Counted from the stretch's first letter, positions 9,691 to 18,276 are shown. The stretch is DNA of 64,000 bases from Pseudoalteromonas spongiae UST010723-006 (GCF_000238255.3 NZ_CP011039.1:1475001-1539000), one strand, 5' to 3'. Numbers and translations are program-made. Notes: a model not told the origin generated them from the sequence alone.

Positions 9691-10596
9691 TTAGAGCAAG
9701 TCTGTGCGTTTAACTAGCTCGACACGGCGGTTAGATAAACGCCCGTTTTCTGATGCATTGCTTTCTTTAGGTGAAAACTCACCGACACCAATTGCAACTA
9801 AACGCGATTTCTCAATACCTAAATCACTTAACTTAGTTTGAATAGCCAAGGCGCGCTTTTTCGATAATGTTTGATTGTACTGAGCATTACCACTGTCATC
9901 CGTATGACCGACTAAATAGAAGTTTTGATTAGGCACAGATTTTAGGTAAGTTGCCAGCTTTTCGATGCTTTTACCCGAAGATTCGGTTAACTCATCACTG
10001 TCAAACTTAAATTGAATATTGGGGATTTGATACTTTCCTTGTTTGTCGATAAGCGAATCGATATACGCCTTGTCGACAGATACCGTTGAATCATTATTGC
10101 GTTTTTCCACAACCTGCACATTTAGATTGCGCGCTTTATCGTAACCCGTTGCATAAATGGTGACATAAAGGTCGTCTTTAATGGCAAAAGAGCGAAACTC
10201 TTGTGTCTCATCAAATCCAAATGGAGCAGAAATACCTAAGGCGTTAGCCATACTCGCGATACTGCCACATGCCGATGCAGAACATTGACTTAATAGTGTA
10301 AAACCACTTTTTTCAAGCGCTGCTTGATATTGCTCTACAACATCCACTTCGCTCAACGCAAGTGGAATACTATAGCTAGTTGAGCTCAGTGAACCTTTGA
10401 CATCTTTACCTTGATAGCCAGTTTGTTCAAACCCAACCAATACGGTTTTTTTAACGTACTTTTTGTAATCTTGATGGGTTATCGAAGACCCTTCAATATT
10501 CGACATAAATTGCGCTAGTTGATTGGTTTTAGCATTTAAAGCGAATGATGCAGAAATTGCTATTGTGGCACAAATAGCAAGGGGGTTGATTTTCAT
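9691..10596 (-). CDS. OmpA-family peptidoglycan-binding envelope protein
   Basis: Exported protein of 301 residues with a type I signal peptide (about residues 1-22, ending SFALNA). The C-terminal third (about residues 190-297) is an OmpA-like peptidoglycan-binding domain: FKFDSDELTESS, the conserved LVGHTDDSG segment, NQTLSKKRALAI, and the final NRRVEL. The N-terminal two thirds hold three cysteines and resemble the DUF4892-type region that often precedes OmpA domains, although I am less sure of that. It probably anchors an envelope function to the cell wall. It is divergent from the gene at 10732. Confidence 0.85.
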   Translation of the reverse strand: MKINPLAICATIAISASFALNAKTNQLAQFMSNIEGSSITHQDYKKYVKKTVLVGFEQTGYQGKDVKGSLSSTSYSIPLALSEVDVVEQYQAALEKSGFTLLSQCSASACGSIASMANALGISAPFGFDETQEFRSFAIKDDLYVTIYATGYDKARNLNVQVVEKRNNDSTVSVDKAYIDSLIDKQGKYQIPNIQFKFDSDELTESSGKSIEKLATYLKSVPNQNFYLVGHTDDSGNAQYNQTLSKKRALAIQTKLSDLGIEKSRLVAIGVGEFSPKESNASENGRLSNRRVELVKRTDLL

Positions 10597-10731
10597 AACA
10601 CGTCCTATGTTGTTCTGAATTTATAAAGTTACTAAATTACAAAGCGTTGCAAAATGTAAAATAATATGTTCCCATAAAAAAGATTTAAGTAAAACCTCTA
10701 ATTTCTGAAAAATGCTTCAAGGATTGAAACT

Positions 10732-11451
10732 ATGCTGCGTAGCCTACTTACGACCATTGTATTCGTATTATTCTCTTTGTGTAATTCTCTACATGCGAAA
10801 TCAATTAAGTTAACTTATCAAGTGCTTCATGATGATTCGCCCTATGGTAACAGTGAGTTATGGATTAGTGCCGAAGCCACACGATTTGATCTAAATATTG
10901 AAGCACAACACGACATGACAGAAGTCGTATTGTTTAACGAAAGAACATCATCGCTATATAAACACGATTCTAAACAGCATTATGTTTTGGACGATAAAAG
11001 TTATAAAAATCGTGTTAAAAAGCAAATGAATTGGAAAAAGTCGGATGACGAATTTCACCAATTACTTTTACAAATGGAAAAACAATCTGGGTACCCACGT
11101 TTTTTAGATTTTGAAAAACAAGGCAACGTCTTTGTCGCTGAAAATGAGGGTGAGCAACTTTACATTGTAACGCCAGTTTTAGGTAACCAGTATTCATTAA
11201 CAACTGATGAGTTAAAACTAATAAAACACGCAGTTGTAGAACGTAAAAAAATGGCGCTCGCAAAAATGGGCTTAATTGATTTTTTACCACTCGATATTTT
11301 GTATATGTTGAGTGAAAAACCTCAAATGATGTTTTCAAAATATACAAACAAAATGTATGCGTTAACATTTAAACTAAAATCTGTTGAGCGCATGAATAAC
11401 ACGCTTTTTTTAGAGAACCTACCAAAAAACTATCAAATGTCTAAACGTTAA
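10732..11451 (+). CDS. Exported protein of unknown function upstream of the Tad regulator
   Basis: I do not recognise this 239-residue protein. It has a clear type I signal peptide (about residues 1-22, ending LHA). The mature part is rich in charged and beta-prone residues, with a repeated pattern of aromatic-hydrophobic strands, and no cysteines after the signal. The layout recalls periplasmic chaperone-like or lipid-binding beta proteins, but no motif fixes this. It is followed after 14 bases by the LuxR-type regulator, and the pair lies just upstream of the Tad pilus genes, so a role in the pilus or its control is plausible by position only. Confidence 0.75.
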   Translation: MLRSLLTTIVFVLFSLCNSLHAKSIKLTYQVLHDDSPYGNSELWISAEATRFDLNIEAQHDMTEVVLFNERTSSLYKHDSKQHYVLDDKSYKNRVKKQMNWKKSDDEFHQLLLQMEKQSGYPRFLDFEKQGNVFVAENEGEQLYIVTPVLGNQYSLTTDELKLIKHAVVERKKMALAKMGLIDFLPLDILYMLSEKPQMMFSKYTNKMYALTFKLKSVERMNNTLFLENLPKNYQMSKR

Positions 11452-11465
11452 TATCAGAGATTAAA

Positions 11466-12062
11466 ATGGATTTTTACATTATTGGTAAAGAGCATGATCT
11501 TGCGAGCAAGGTCTTTAAATGTGCTTGCTTAATTGACGTTAAAGTGCGCTTTGTAATGCCAGGCGACAGTATTATAAAAATTTATAATACACTCAATGCT
11601 GTTTGCTTCGTCGAGTCTGATTGTTTATCAGACGAATTAACTCGTCAATTTGATAAAACTTCGATTGTGGTGCTATCAAAACGGATTAGCTTAGAGCAGG
11701 AATGTGTGTATATGCGAGAAGGATATCGCGGAATTATAGATACCACACGATCGCCACAGCAAATTATCGATCAACTACAACTTTTGTTAAGCAATGTGGA
11801 GCTGATTTATAGTAGGGCAGCATTGTCTACGATTGCGTTGGAATATTTGCAAAATCGCGTGCTTGAATTTAAACCTATTAGTGCGCTTACTCGCAAAGAA
11901 AATCAAATAGTTACTTACATTCAAAGTGGTCTTCAGAACAAGGAAATAGCGAAAGAGTTAGCGATTTCTCCGGCAACTGTAAAAACACATGTGCAACGTA
12001 TTTTGAAGAAAACGGGCGCAAAAAACAGAACGCAAATCATAAGTAAAACTGCGTATTTTTAA
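11466..12062 (+). CDS. LuxR-type regulator with degenerate receiver domain (VpsT/CsgD-like layout)
   Basis: DNA-binding regulator of 198 residues. The C-terminal part (about 139-195) is a LuxR/FixJ helix-turn-helix: LTRKENQIV, then NKEIAKELAISPATVKTHV. The N-terminal 125 residues have the alternating hydrophobic strands and helices of a receiver, but I find no acidic phosphorylation pocket or well-placed aspartate. This arrangement is that of VpsT/CsgD regulators of biofilm matrix. VpsT binds cyclic di-GMP through a W-[FLM]-[TS]-R motif; here the equivalent region reads IYSR near residue 115, a possible variant. It lies directly upstream of the pilin genes and probably regulates them. Confidence 0.85.
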   Translation: MDFYIIGKEHDLASKVFKCACLIDVKVRFVMPGDSIIKIYNTLNAVCFVESDCLSDELTRQFDKTSIVVLSKRISLEQECVYMREGYRGIIDTTRSPQQIIDQLQLLLSNVELIYSRAALSTIALEYLQNRVLEFKPISALTRKENQIVTYIQSGLQNKEIAKELAISPATVKTHVQRILKKTGAKNRTQIISKTAYF

Positions 12063-12097
12063 GTACGCCAAACGGAGTAGTTTTTTACCCTTATTTA

Positions 12098-12112
12098 ATT
12101 TTGTAACAAAAT
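12098..12112. promoter_or_regulatory. Palindrome in the pilin upstream region, candidate operator
   Basis: ATTTTGT-A-ACAAAAT is a perfect 15-base palindrome, 83 bases before the first pilin start and 36 bases after the LuxR-type gene. A regulator site is suggested by position; no clear sigma-70 or sigma-54 promoter could be assigned around it. Confidence 0.35.
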
Positions 12113-12194
12113 CTAATCCTCCATTTGGTGAATAGAGCATTCTCTCTAAAGCACGTATCATTTTGTTGCGTTTATTCTATTTAAGGAGAAAATT

Positions 12195-12458
12195 GTGAAA
12201 AAACGTCAACTTGGTCAAGGTATGACCGAATACATTATTATTGTTGCTTTAATTGCGGTTGCAGCGATTGGTGTGTATAGCTTTTTTGGTAAAACAGTAC
12301 GTAACCAGGTTTCAGCACTTGCAACAGAAGTTGGTGGTACTGATTCGTCAACTCAAATTCAAGCTGCTAAAACGGCTGCAGAAGACGGAGCTAAGGTAGC
12401 GGATAAGAATTACAACCTTGGTAACTACAACGAAGCTGCTAATAAGTCATCAAACTAA
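12195..12458 (+). CDS. flp: Flp-type major pilin, copy 1
   Basis: Structural pilin of the Tad/Flp type IVb pilus. The short leader MKKRQLG ends in glycine; cleavage after G7 would give Q at +1, E at +5 and Y at +6, the Flp rule. The hydrophobic helix TEYIIIVALIAVAAIGVYSF follows. The mature protein is about 80 residues, with a soluble tail rich in Ala, Asp and Asn. The start is GTG at 12195 with AAGGAG six bases upstream; no ATG fits. The next pilin begins 28 bases after the stop and is nearly identical in its first 45 residues, so this is a tandem duplication. The prepilin peptidase is not in this window. Confidence 0.93.
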   Translation: MKKRQLGQGMTEYIIIVALIAVAAIGVYSFFGKTVRNQVSALATEVGGTDSSTQIQAAKTAAEDGAKVADKNYNLGNYNEAANKSSN

Positions 12459-12486
12459 GCTAAACCATATTTAGTTGAGGTGGGTT

Positions 12487-12780
12487 ATGAAACGGTACCA
12501 ACATGGTCAAGGAATGACTGAATACATCATTATTGTTGCGTTAATAGCGGTAGCGGCAATTGGTGTTTACAGTTTTTTCGGGAAAACGGTCCGCAACCAA
12601 GCTGCTGCGATTTCAACTGAAATATCGGGTGTCGATTCAAGCAATCAAATCCAAGCAGCGAAAGACGCCGCAGATGACGCGAGCAACACAGCTAATAAGA
12701 ACTACAACCTTGGAAACTACAATGAAGGCGCAAATAAAGCGTCAGGTGGTGGCGGTAGTGGTTCTGGTGGCGTCGATTAG
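12487..12780 (+). CDS. flp: Flp-type pilin, copy 2, with glycine-rich tail
   Basis: Second Flp pilin, 97 residues from the ATG at 12487. Upstream in-frame codons reach 12475, but a 7-residue leader MKRYQHG matches copy 1 and fits the G/Q...EY cleavage rule. Residues 8-37 are almost identical to copy 1. The tail also repeats the NKNYNLGNYNE segment of copy 1, and then adds a Gly/Ser-rich end (GGGGSGSGGVD) that copy 1 lacks. The extension could alter surface chemistry or assembly, or mark a minor subunit. Which copy is the major pilin cannot be told from sequence. Confidence 0.92.
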   Translation: MKRYQHGQGMTEYIIIVALIAVAAIGVYSFFGKTVRNQAAAISTEISGVDSSNQIQAAKDAADDASNTANKNYNLGNYNEGANKASGGGGSGSGGVD

Positions 12781-12796
12781 GGATTGTTAGTTAAAT

Positions 12797-12825
12797 AGTT
12801 CTAGGGAGTTTCGCTTCCTAGAACT
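12797..12825 (+). other. Stable hairpin between the pilin genes and the Tad assembly genes
   Basis: AGTTCTAGG pairs with CCTAGAACT, extendable to 11 pairs with one G-U, around a short loop. There is no T-run after it, so it is not a standard terminator. It probably protects the 3' end of a pilin-only mRNA or sets a processing point between highly and weakly expressed genes. Confidence 0.6.
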
Positions 12826-12841
12826 ACATATGGAGATGAAA

Positions 12842-14254
12842 ATGAAAAAGCAGCGTGGTCAATCGTTGGTTGTAGGGCTCATGTTTCTGCCAATTATTGT
12901 TCTGTTCATACTTTATTTGTATAACGTTTCTCAACAAAACCTTCATAAAACGAGACTACAGAACACTGCAGACGCAGCGGTCTTAAGTAGTTCTCAATAT
13001 TTAGTGAGGGAATTAAATTTTAAGGCGTACACCAATCGCGCAATGATCGCCAACCATGTTGCAGTGGGACAATATGTCGGTGTAGCGTCATGGTTCAACT
13101 TCCTTGTCGAAACAATTGATAACATTGAGAATGTAGCTAAATATATTCCCTACGTTGGGCCTGTTTTTTCTCAGGCTGAAGCGTGGGTAGATAATATTAA
13201 TGAAGTGGCTGTTCAGCCAGGAATGGAAATTGCTGTTAGAGCGACTGATTTGGTGAATAACGCCCTTTCTATGTCGCAAGATATTATGGCTTACGCCTCG
13301 TCAGCGACCATGATTGAATCACTTAATGACGTGATCAAAGTTAATGATAACCACGCATCTCTTGATGCGATTGCTGCTCCTACCTTAGCCAATACACTTT
13401 TTAATGATTGGCGTGGGTTTCAAGGAGATTTCAACCGCCAAGATAATTCAGGCAGGTATAACGATTTCTATAAAGTTATATTAAATTCTCGAGACCCATT
13501 TATGAAAAACCGCTCACATGAGTGGCCATTCCCTTTTACGATAGACATTATTAGTTTCTGCTTTTTAGGTATGAGTATGAATTACTGGACCAAACAGGCA
13601 GGCGGTACAGATCTTGTTAACAATGGTAGATATGACCCAGAAACGTGGACATCAATGGACACATTAAGTTGGCATAAAGAATGGTTTAAAAAAAGTTTAT
13701 TCAGCTCAGGTTGTCGTCGCAGCGAATTAGAAATCGGCTGGGGGGCAGCACATGCTGGCGAGGATAAAGATACAGGTCAGTTTAGAAGCCGCCAATATTA
13801 TGGGCGCTCGCGTATGATAAATCGCGATGCATCAAATCGAGCAAGGTACAACGAATCGGAGTTCAATAATGCATACGGTGGCATTTATGATTTCTATTCG
13901 ATAAAAAAAATTAACAAATCAAATGATGCGCCACCAGTAACAATTGTTGTGTCGAAATCAATCAATGATATTCAATCTTCAAAATCGCTAAATATAGGCA
14001 CTATTAACGAGGCGACGACTAAAGAAGTAGACATCAATATTGAAGAACACTTACAAGTGCCGAGAAATCAACAATCATCAGCGTCAAAAGCTCGGATTTA
14101 TTATTATCGAGCGAACGACCTGTGGAAAAACAATAAATTTGAATACGGTAATCTATATAACCCTTACTGGCAAAATACCTTATCCGATATCGATAATAAT
14201 CAGCGTAGAGATCTTCTTCTCTTGTTAGCTTCCTTTAACTTAGCAGGTGCCTAA
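12842..14254 (+). CDS. TadG-like pilus assembly protein (Tad N-terminal domain)
   Basis: Membrane-anchored protein of about 470 residues. The start region QRGQSLVVGLMFLPIIVLFILYL is the N-terminal prepilin-like helix of the Flp TadE/TadG-like family, followed by RLQNTADAAVLSSSQYLVREL. The NTADAA stretch after the helix is the family hallmark. The rest (residues 60-470) is a large, presumably periplasmic domain rich in Asn, Tyr and Trp with no known motif. Three in-frame ATGs (12830, 12836, 12842) are possible; GGAG at 12832-12835 favours 12842. The stop abuts the next gene directly. In other Tad systems TadG-like proteins help anchor the pilus; the exact role here is inferred. Confidence 0.8.
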   Translation: MKKQRGQSLVVGLMFLPIIVLFILYLYNVSQQNLHKTRLQNTADAAVLSSSQYLVRELNFKAYTNRAMIANHVAVGQYVGVASWFNFLVETIDNIENVAKYIPYVGPVFSQAEAWVDNINEVAVQPGMEIAVRATDLVNNALSMSQDIMAYASSATMIESLNDVIKVNDNHASLDAIAAPTLANTLFNDWRGFQGDFNRQDNSGRYNDFYKVILNSRDPFMKNRSHEWPFPFTIDIISFCFLGMSMNYWTKQAGGTDLVNNGRYDPETWTSMDTLSWHKEWFKKSLFSSGCRRSELEIGWGAAHAGEDKDTGQFRSRQYYGRSRMINRDASNRARYNESEFNNAYGGIYDFYSIKKINKSNDAPPVTIVVSKSINDIQSSKSLNIGTINEATTKEVDINIEEHLQVPRNQQSSASKARIYYYRANDLWKNNKFEYGNLYNPYWQNTLSDIDNNQRRDLLLLLASFNLAGA

Positions 14255-15160
14255 ATGTTTATTTCACGTAATAAAGGACAGTCGCTTGTCGAGCTATCAG
14301 TATTGTTGGCATTTGTTATTGCTCCGTTAATGCTAATTTTACCCTATTTTTCAAAGCTCATTGAAGCGAGACATTACAACGATATGGCCGCCCGTTATGT
14401 TGCGTTTGAAAAAACCGTATGGTTAGAAAAAGGACCTGAGAACTACGCAAATAGTGGATACGGTAGACTGGCAGTAAAGCAAACAACAGATATATCAAAA
14501 GAGGTGCCCGATAGGGTATTTGGTAAAATAGAAAAAGCGATTAACTCTAGCTTGCCGTCATCACTGGTTTGGAATGCAAAAGAACATGGTTATGCAACAT
14601 TCCAATTTAATCAATCGAAACGTAATGATGCTCAGAGTCTATTCGCAGCTTTTAATCCTAATGCAGAGCAAAGCAAACAACAGTTTTTCAAGGTTGAGTC
14701 AGGAAACGGAAAAGCGCCGGGTAAAATTTCAAGTATCACCAATGGTTCTTTAAACCTGCTTGAATTGGGGGGTACGGACTTCAATGATAAAAGCTTTTAT
14801 ACGGGTCGCTCGTCAATACAAATCGCGAGTCATTTATTACTAGAGGATGAGCGCTATCGGAACCAGCCGTCGAATATCAGTGGTCGTGAAACCAAGCGGC
14901 GTAGCGAATTTGAGTTTGTAATGAATAGCTCACTGTCACTTTTAGCCGATGGTTGGAATGTCGGCGGACCAAAACACAATTATAACCAAGTACGTGGTCT
15001 TGTGCCGTCGTCATTCTTAGATGGTGACATCTTAAACAAGGCCCGTAATTTATTGTCAAAATCAGGTATTCCAATTGTTAAAAAGCTAGGTCCCAGTGAC
15101 TTGAAATTTGGACATATAGCCATCGAAGAGCTTCCTAAGGAAAGGTATCGAAATGAATAA
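14255..15160 (+). CDS. TadE/TadG-type pseudopilin-like protein
   Basis: 301-residue protein with the N-terminal signature K-G-Q-S-L-V-E-L and a hydrophobic helix (residues 8-31), as in TadE-type minor pilins. The Glu at +5 after the glycine would be kept if prepilin peptidase cleaves G/QSLVEL. The C-terminal 260 residues are soluble and unlike any family I can name; a conserved-looking segment is YTGRSSIQIASHLL. It starts one base after the TadG-like stop and overlaps the next gene by eight bases, so it is translationally coupled in the Tad operon. Confidence 0.7.
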   Translation: MFISRNKGQSLVELSVLLAFVIAPLMLILPYFSKLIEARHYNDMAARYVAFEKTVWLEKGPENYANSGYGRLAVKQTTDISKEVPDRVFGKIEKAINSSLPSSLVWNAKEHGYATFQFNQSKRNDAQSLFAAFNPNAEQSKQQFFKVESGNGKAPGKISSITNGSLNLLELGGTDFNDKSFYTGRSSIQIASHLLLEDERYRNQPSNISGRETKRRSEFEFVMNSSLSLLADGWNVGGPKHNYNQVRGLVPSSFLDGDILNKARNLLSKSGIPIVKKLGPSDLKFGHIAIEELPKERYRNE

Positions 15161-15830
15161 GTACAACGTTTTTTTTGTTCTATTCACTCTTGTTTTTTGT
15201 AATCAAATTTATGCTTTTACGCTTGATTTTCCGAACGATGCGTCAGTAAAAGTAGTTGGTCACGACCTTTTTATCGATAGTAAACAAGTCTCTATTTGGC
15301 AAGTAGAGAGTAAAATGAGCCGTGAAGAGCATGCTCAGTTTTATGCTGAGCAATGGAAGCGAAACGGTAACAACTTTGGCGTTACTGCACTAAAAACCGA
15401 AACTGTGGTAAGTAAACTTTATGATAACGCACTCTATACTGCACAAGTTATTCAACACTTTCCTCACTCAATCGCTGTAGTCTCGGTATCAAAAGAACCG
15501 TCAAACTCATTAAAACGAATAGTTAGAAAAATTGAAGACTTACCGAGCCCAAGCGGAAGCGAGATTTTAAATAACATTAAAGCAAAAGACGGCGCAAAAT
15601 ATTCAAACACCTTGGTATTAAAGAATAACCGTACGATTTCGAAAAATATGAATTTTTATCAAACGTTTATTCAAAAGAAAGGGTTTTCGGTCGAGAAAGC
15701 ACAAGTGCATCCAAAGCGTACAATGGGCGTTTTACTCGCTCGTAAAGGGCCTAACGAATTTAATGTAACCTTTGAAAGAAAAAATAACCAAACCTTTGTT
15801 ACCGCAATTAAAGTTGACACGGATATATAG
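15153..15830 (+). CDS. Exported protein of unknown function inside the Tad operon
   Basis: Not recognised. It is 225 residues with a type I signal peptide (about residues 1-21, ending IYA). The mature region has two similar halves, each with strand-rich stretches and lysines, no cysteines and no lipobox. The AAGGAAAGG ribosome site lies inside the end of the preceding gene, with an eight-base overlap, and the next gene starts immediately after its stop. Its fixed place among pilus genes suggests a periplasmic assembly role, possibly in place of the missing RcpB-like outer-membrane partner; this is inference. Confidence 0.7.
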   Translation: MNKYNVFFVLFTLVFCNQIYAFTLDFPNDASVKVVGHDLFIDSKQVSIWQVESKMSREEHAQFYAEQWKRNGNNFGVTALKTETVVSKLYDNALYTAQVIQHFPHSIAVVSVSKEPSNSLKRIVRKIEDLPSPSGSEILNNIKAKDGAKYSNTLVLKNNRTISKNMNFYQTFIQKKGFSVEKAQVHPKRTMGVLLARKGPNEFNVTFERKNNQTFVTAIKVDTDI

Positions 15831-16061
15831 ATGAAAAGGACACAAAAAGGACAATCGGCAGTCGAGTTTTTCGTTGTTACCGGCGCGCTCGTAGCTGCGT
15901 TACTCACGCCAATACCAAGTAATGAGTTGGGCGGTTTTTTACAAGAGCATCAAGGTAAAAATGCGATTGAAATCTTAACGATAAAAATTAAAGAAAGTTA
16001 CGCTGCGTATAGTTATGCAAAAAGCATAACACCAATCCCTACAAACATAACAAACAACTAA
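15831..16061 (+). CDS. Very small TadE-like pseudopilin
   Basis: Protein of 76 residues. The N-terminus (MKRTQKGQSAVEFFVVTGAL) has the prepilin pattern G/QSAVEF with Glu at +5 and an aromatic at +6, then a short hydrophobic helix to about residue 27. The rest is a 45-residue soluble tail. It is about half the size of a usual TadE, and it is the fourth gene here with a prepilin-like start apart from the two pilins when TadE at 22556 is counted. It starts directly after the previous stop, so it is co-translated. A minor or initiating subunit is plausible. Confidence 0.7.
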   Translation: MKRTQKGQSAVEFFVVTGALVAALLTPIPSNELGGFLQEHQGKNAIEILTIKIKESYAAYSYAKSITPIPTNITNN

Positions 16062-16079
16062 GGAAGAGGTTTTAGTTAC

Positions 16080-16967
16080 ATGAAGTCTATAAAGTTTTTG
16101 GATAGAAACTGGATACTGTTATTCGTTTCACTGTTGTTAGGTGGCATTGCCGCTTGGGCAGTGGGAAACTATCTAAAAGTAAAAGAGGGGGAGATCAAAC
16201 AACAGTATGCACGTACCGACATTGTAAAGGTACCTGTAGTAGTGGCGGTTTCACCTTTGTCACGTGGTGATGTAATAACCCCTGAGTCAGTTGTTGTACG
16301 TGAAATCCCAAGTGACTATGTGCCAGATGACGCAGTGCACCCAAATGACTTCGGTCAAATTGCGAACAAAATTATGCTGAATGACGTACAACCAGGAAAA
16401 CCTATTTTACGTTCTTACGTACCAAAAACGGGCCAGCAGCAATTCTCTGACATCCTTCAAGACGGGCGCCGCGCAGTAACGATAAATATTAATGAAAATA
16501 ACTCTAATGCAAACATGTTAAAACCTGGTGATTTCATCGATTTGTATTTATCTCAAAGCCAAGACGAAAAAAGCCTTCATTTAATATTAGAGCGTGTGAC
16601 AGTGTTGGCGACAGGGCGTCAGAGCATTTCCGAGAAAGACAAGATCAAGCAAAGCATTTTTGGCGAAAGCGAAGATTACTCTACAGTGACGTTGGATCTG
16701 TCAGTTAAAGACGCAGGCCGAGTATCTTTGGCACAAGAATATGGAAACTTTGTGGCATTACTTAGAAATCGTACTGATGAACTTAAAGTTACAAATCGCC
16801 TTGTAAAAGAGGCGGATGTTTTTTTACATAATGAAAGAGAGCATCACGTTGAATACATTATTGGTGGCAGCGGTGGTATCGCTGAAGGCGTAAATAGCCA
16901 AAATAAAATTAAAGAAAATTTAAGTACATTGAAATCATTCGCAAATAATGTGAATAACAAGTTTTAG
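16080..16967 (+). CDS. cpaB: Flp pilus assembly protein CpaB/RcpC
   Basis: Inner-membrane-anchored periplasmic protein of the Tad secretion channel, 295 residues. It has an N-terminal membrane helix (about residues 10-30). An SAF domain follows, with VPVVVAVSPLSRGDVITPES (about 44-65) and the conserved M-L-x-D-V-x-P-G-K-P-I motif near residue 100. The RcpC/CpaB domain (about 120-240) includes DGRRAVTININENN and a GDFIDLYL segment. AAGGAAGAGG precedes the ATG. It is followed after 8 bases by the secretin, the usual Tad order. Confidence 0.9.
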   Translation: MKSIKFLDRNWILLFVSLLLGGIAAWAVGNYLKVKEGEIKQQYARTDIVKVPVVVAVSPLSRGDVITPESVVVREIPSDYVPDDAVHPNDFGQIANKIMLNDVQPGKPILRSYVPKTGQQQFSDILQDGRRAVTININENNSNANMLKPGDFIDLYLSQSQDEKSLHLILERVTVLATGRQSISEKDKIKQSIFGESEDYSTVTLDLSVKDAGRVSLAQEYGNFVALLRNRTDELKVTNRLVKEADVFLHNEREHHVEYIIGGSGGIAEGVNSQNKIKENLSTLKSFANNVNNKF

Positions 16968-16975
16968 GGATAAAA

Positions 16976-18271
16976 ATGAGAAGTTTATTTTATTTAGCGA
17001 TGTGTGTCGTAGCGCTTTTTCCTAGTTATTTGCTGGCAAGTATTAAACTTGATATGCATGTGGGTGCCATAGAGGTTTTGCCGGTTTCTAAAGTTACGCG
17101 AGTAGTGGTTGGTAAAGGTGGCATCGTTAGTGCAAAAGTATTAGATGACAACCGCTTACTGCTTATTGCAGAAGAGTTTGGACAGACTGAAATTCAAATT
17201 TGGGATGAGGCAAACAATACTAAAAAGATTTATGTCAACGTAGATTCGGTCAATATGGAGCAACTTGTCGAGCAAGTACGAGTGCTAGTTGCAGGATTAC
17301 CTGGTGTAAGCGCCAAACAAGTTGGCTCACTAGTCGTTTTAGAGGGTGAGGTGAGTAGCGAAACAATGAAACAAGCGCTTAAATTGTCTCAGGTTATTCC
17401 AAACTTAACTTCAATGCTGAGTTTATCTCCTCAATCAGTTGATCTTAAACACATGATCCGCATGGATGTGCAAATTGTTGAAATGCGTAACAACACATTA
17501 AAAAATGTTGGTGTAAAGTGGGACAATTCTATGGCAGGCCCTGCTTATGGTGGAGTAAAGAACTTTGTGCATAACGATTTATTTGCAACATATACACAAA
17601 GTGACATTGGCGACAAAATTGTTGAGTCTATCGGTGATGTTGCAATCGGAGGCAACGGTTATGCGTCATTTGGAATTGTGACAGGACTTGCATCGCAAAT
17701 TCAATTGTTAGACGAGCAGGGCGACTCTCGTACGTTGGCAAGACCAACGTTAAGCACTCGAAGCGGCGAAAAGGCAAAGTTTTTAGCGGGTGGTGAAGTT
17801 CCTATCCCAATTACTGATTCTAATGGTGGGCTTAATGTCGAATATAAAGAGTATGGCGTTAAATTAGAAATTGAGCCGACATCAGATGAAAGCGGCAACA
17901 TCGTGTCTTATGTAAAAGCGGAAGTTAGTGCTATCGACCCATCGGTTACGGTTGCCGGTTATCCAGGTTTTCAAACCCGTGAAACCGAATCAGTTGTGAA
18001 TGTAAGAAATGGTGAAACACTTGTAATTTCGGGGCTTGTGAATAGTGATATGTCGAAATCTGTTAATAAGGTGCCATTATTAGGCGACATTCCAATTTTA
18101 GGAGAGCTCTTTAAATCTCGCGACTTTATCGACAAGAAAAGTGAGCTTGTGATACTAGTTACACCAAAAATAGTGCCAATTGAGGACGAATCTCATAAAA
18201 ACCGCTTAAAACGTGCTAAAGAGTTGATCGGTGACGCTGAAAAGCTCGAAATGTTTAATATCTTGGATTAA
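16976..18271 (+). CDS. cpaC: Tad outer-membrane secretin CpaC/RcpA
   Basis: Outer-membrane secretin through which the Flp pilus passes, 431 residues. The signal peptide ends near residue 22 (YLLA). The N-terminal pilus-secretin domain contains the VLDDNRLLLIAEEFGQTEIQIWD stretch (written here in part), followed by a BON-like segment (VEQVRVLVAGLPG...VVLEGEV, about 95-135). The secretin domain occupies about residues 225-400, with TLARPTLSTRSGEKAKFLAGGE and the terminal V-P-L-L-G-D-I-P-I-L-G-E-L-F motif. No lipoprotein cysteine is present, so a separate pilotin may be needed. Confidence 0.92.
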   Translation: MRSLFYLAMCVVALFPSYLLASIKLDMHVGAIEVLPVSKVTRVVVGKGGIVSAKVLDDNRLLLIAEEFGQTEIQIWDEANNTKKIYVNVDSVNMEQLVEQVRVLVAGLPGVSAKQVGSLVVLEGEVSSETMKQALKLSQVIPNLTSMLSLSPQSVDLKHMIRMDVQIVEMRNNTLKNVGVKWDNSMAGPAYGGVKNFVHNDLFATYTQSDIGDKIVESIGDVAIGGNGYASFGIVTGLASQIQLLDEQGDSRTLARPTLSTRSGEKAKFLAGGEVPIPITDSNGGLNVEYKEYGVKLEIEPTSDESGNIVSYVKAEVSAIDPSVTVAGYPGFQTRETESVVNVRNGETLVISGLVNSDMSKSVNKVPLLGDIPILGELFKSRDFIDKKSELVILVTPKIVPIEDESHKNRLKRAKELIGDAEKLEMFNILD

Positions 18272-18276
18272 TTATT

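Noticed and set aside
12113..12194. A sigma-54 promoter before the pilins
   Set aside because: A GG and GC pair is visible near 12127, but the spacing is 8 bases rather than 10, so it does not match.
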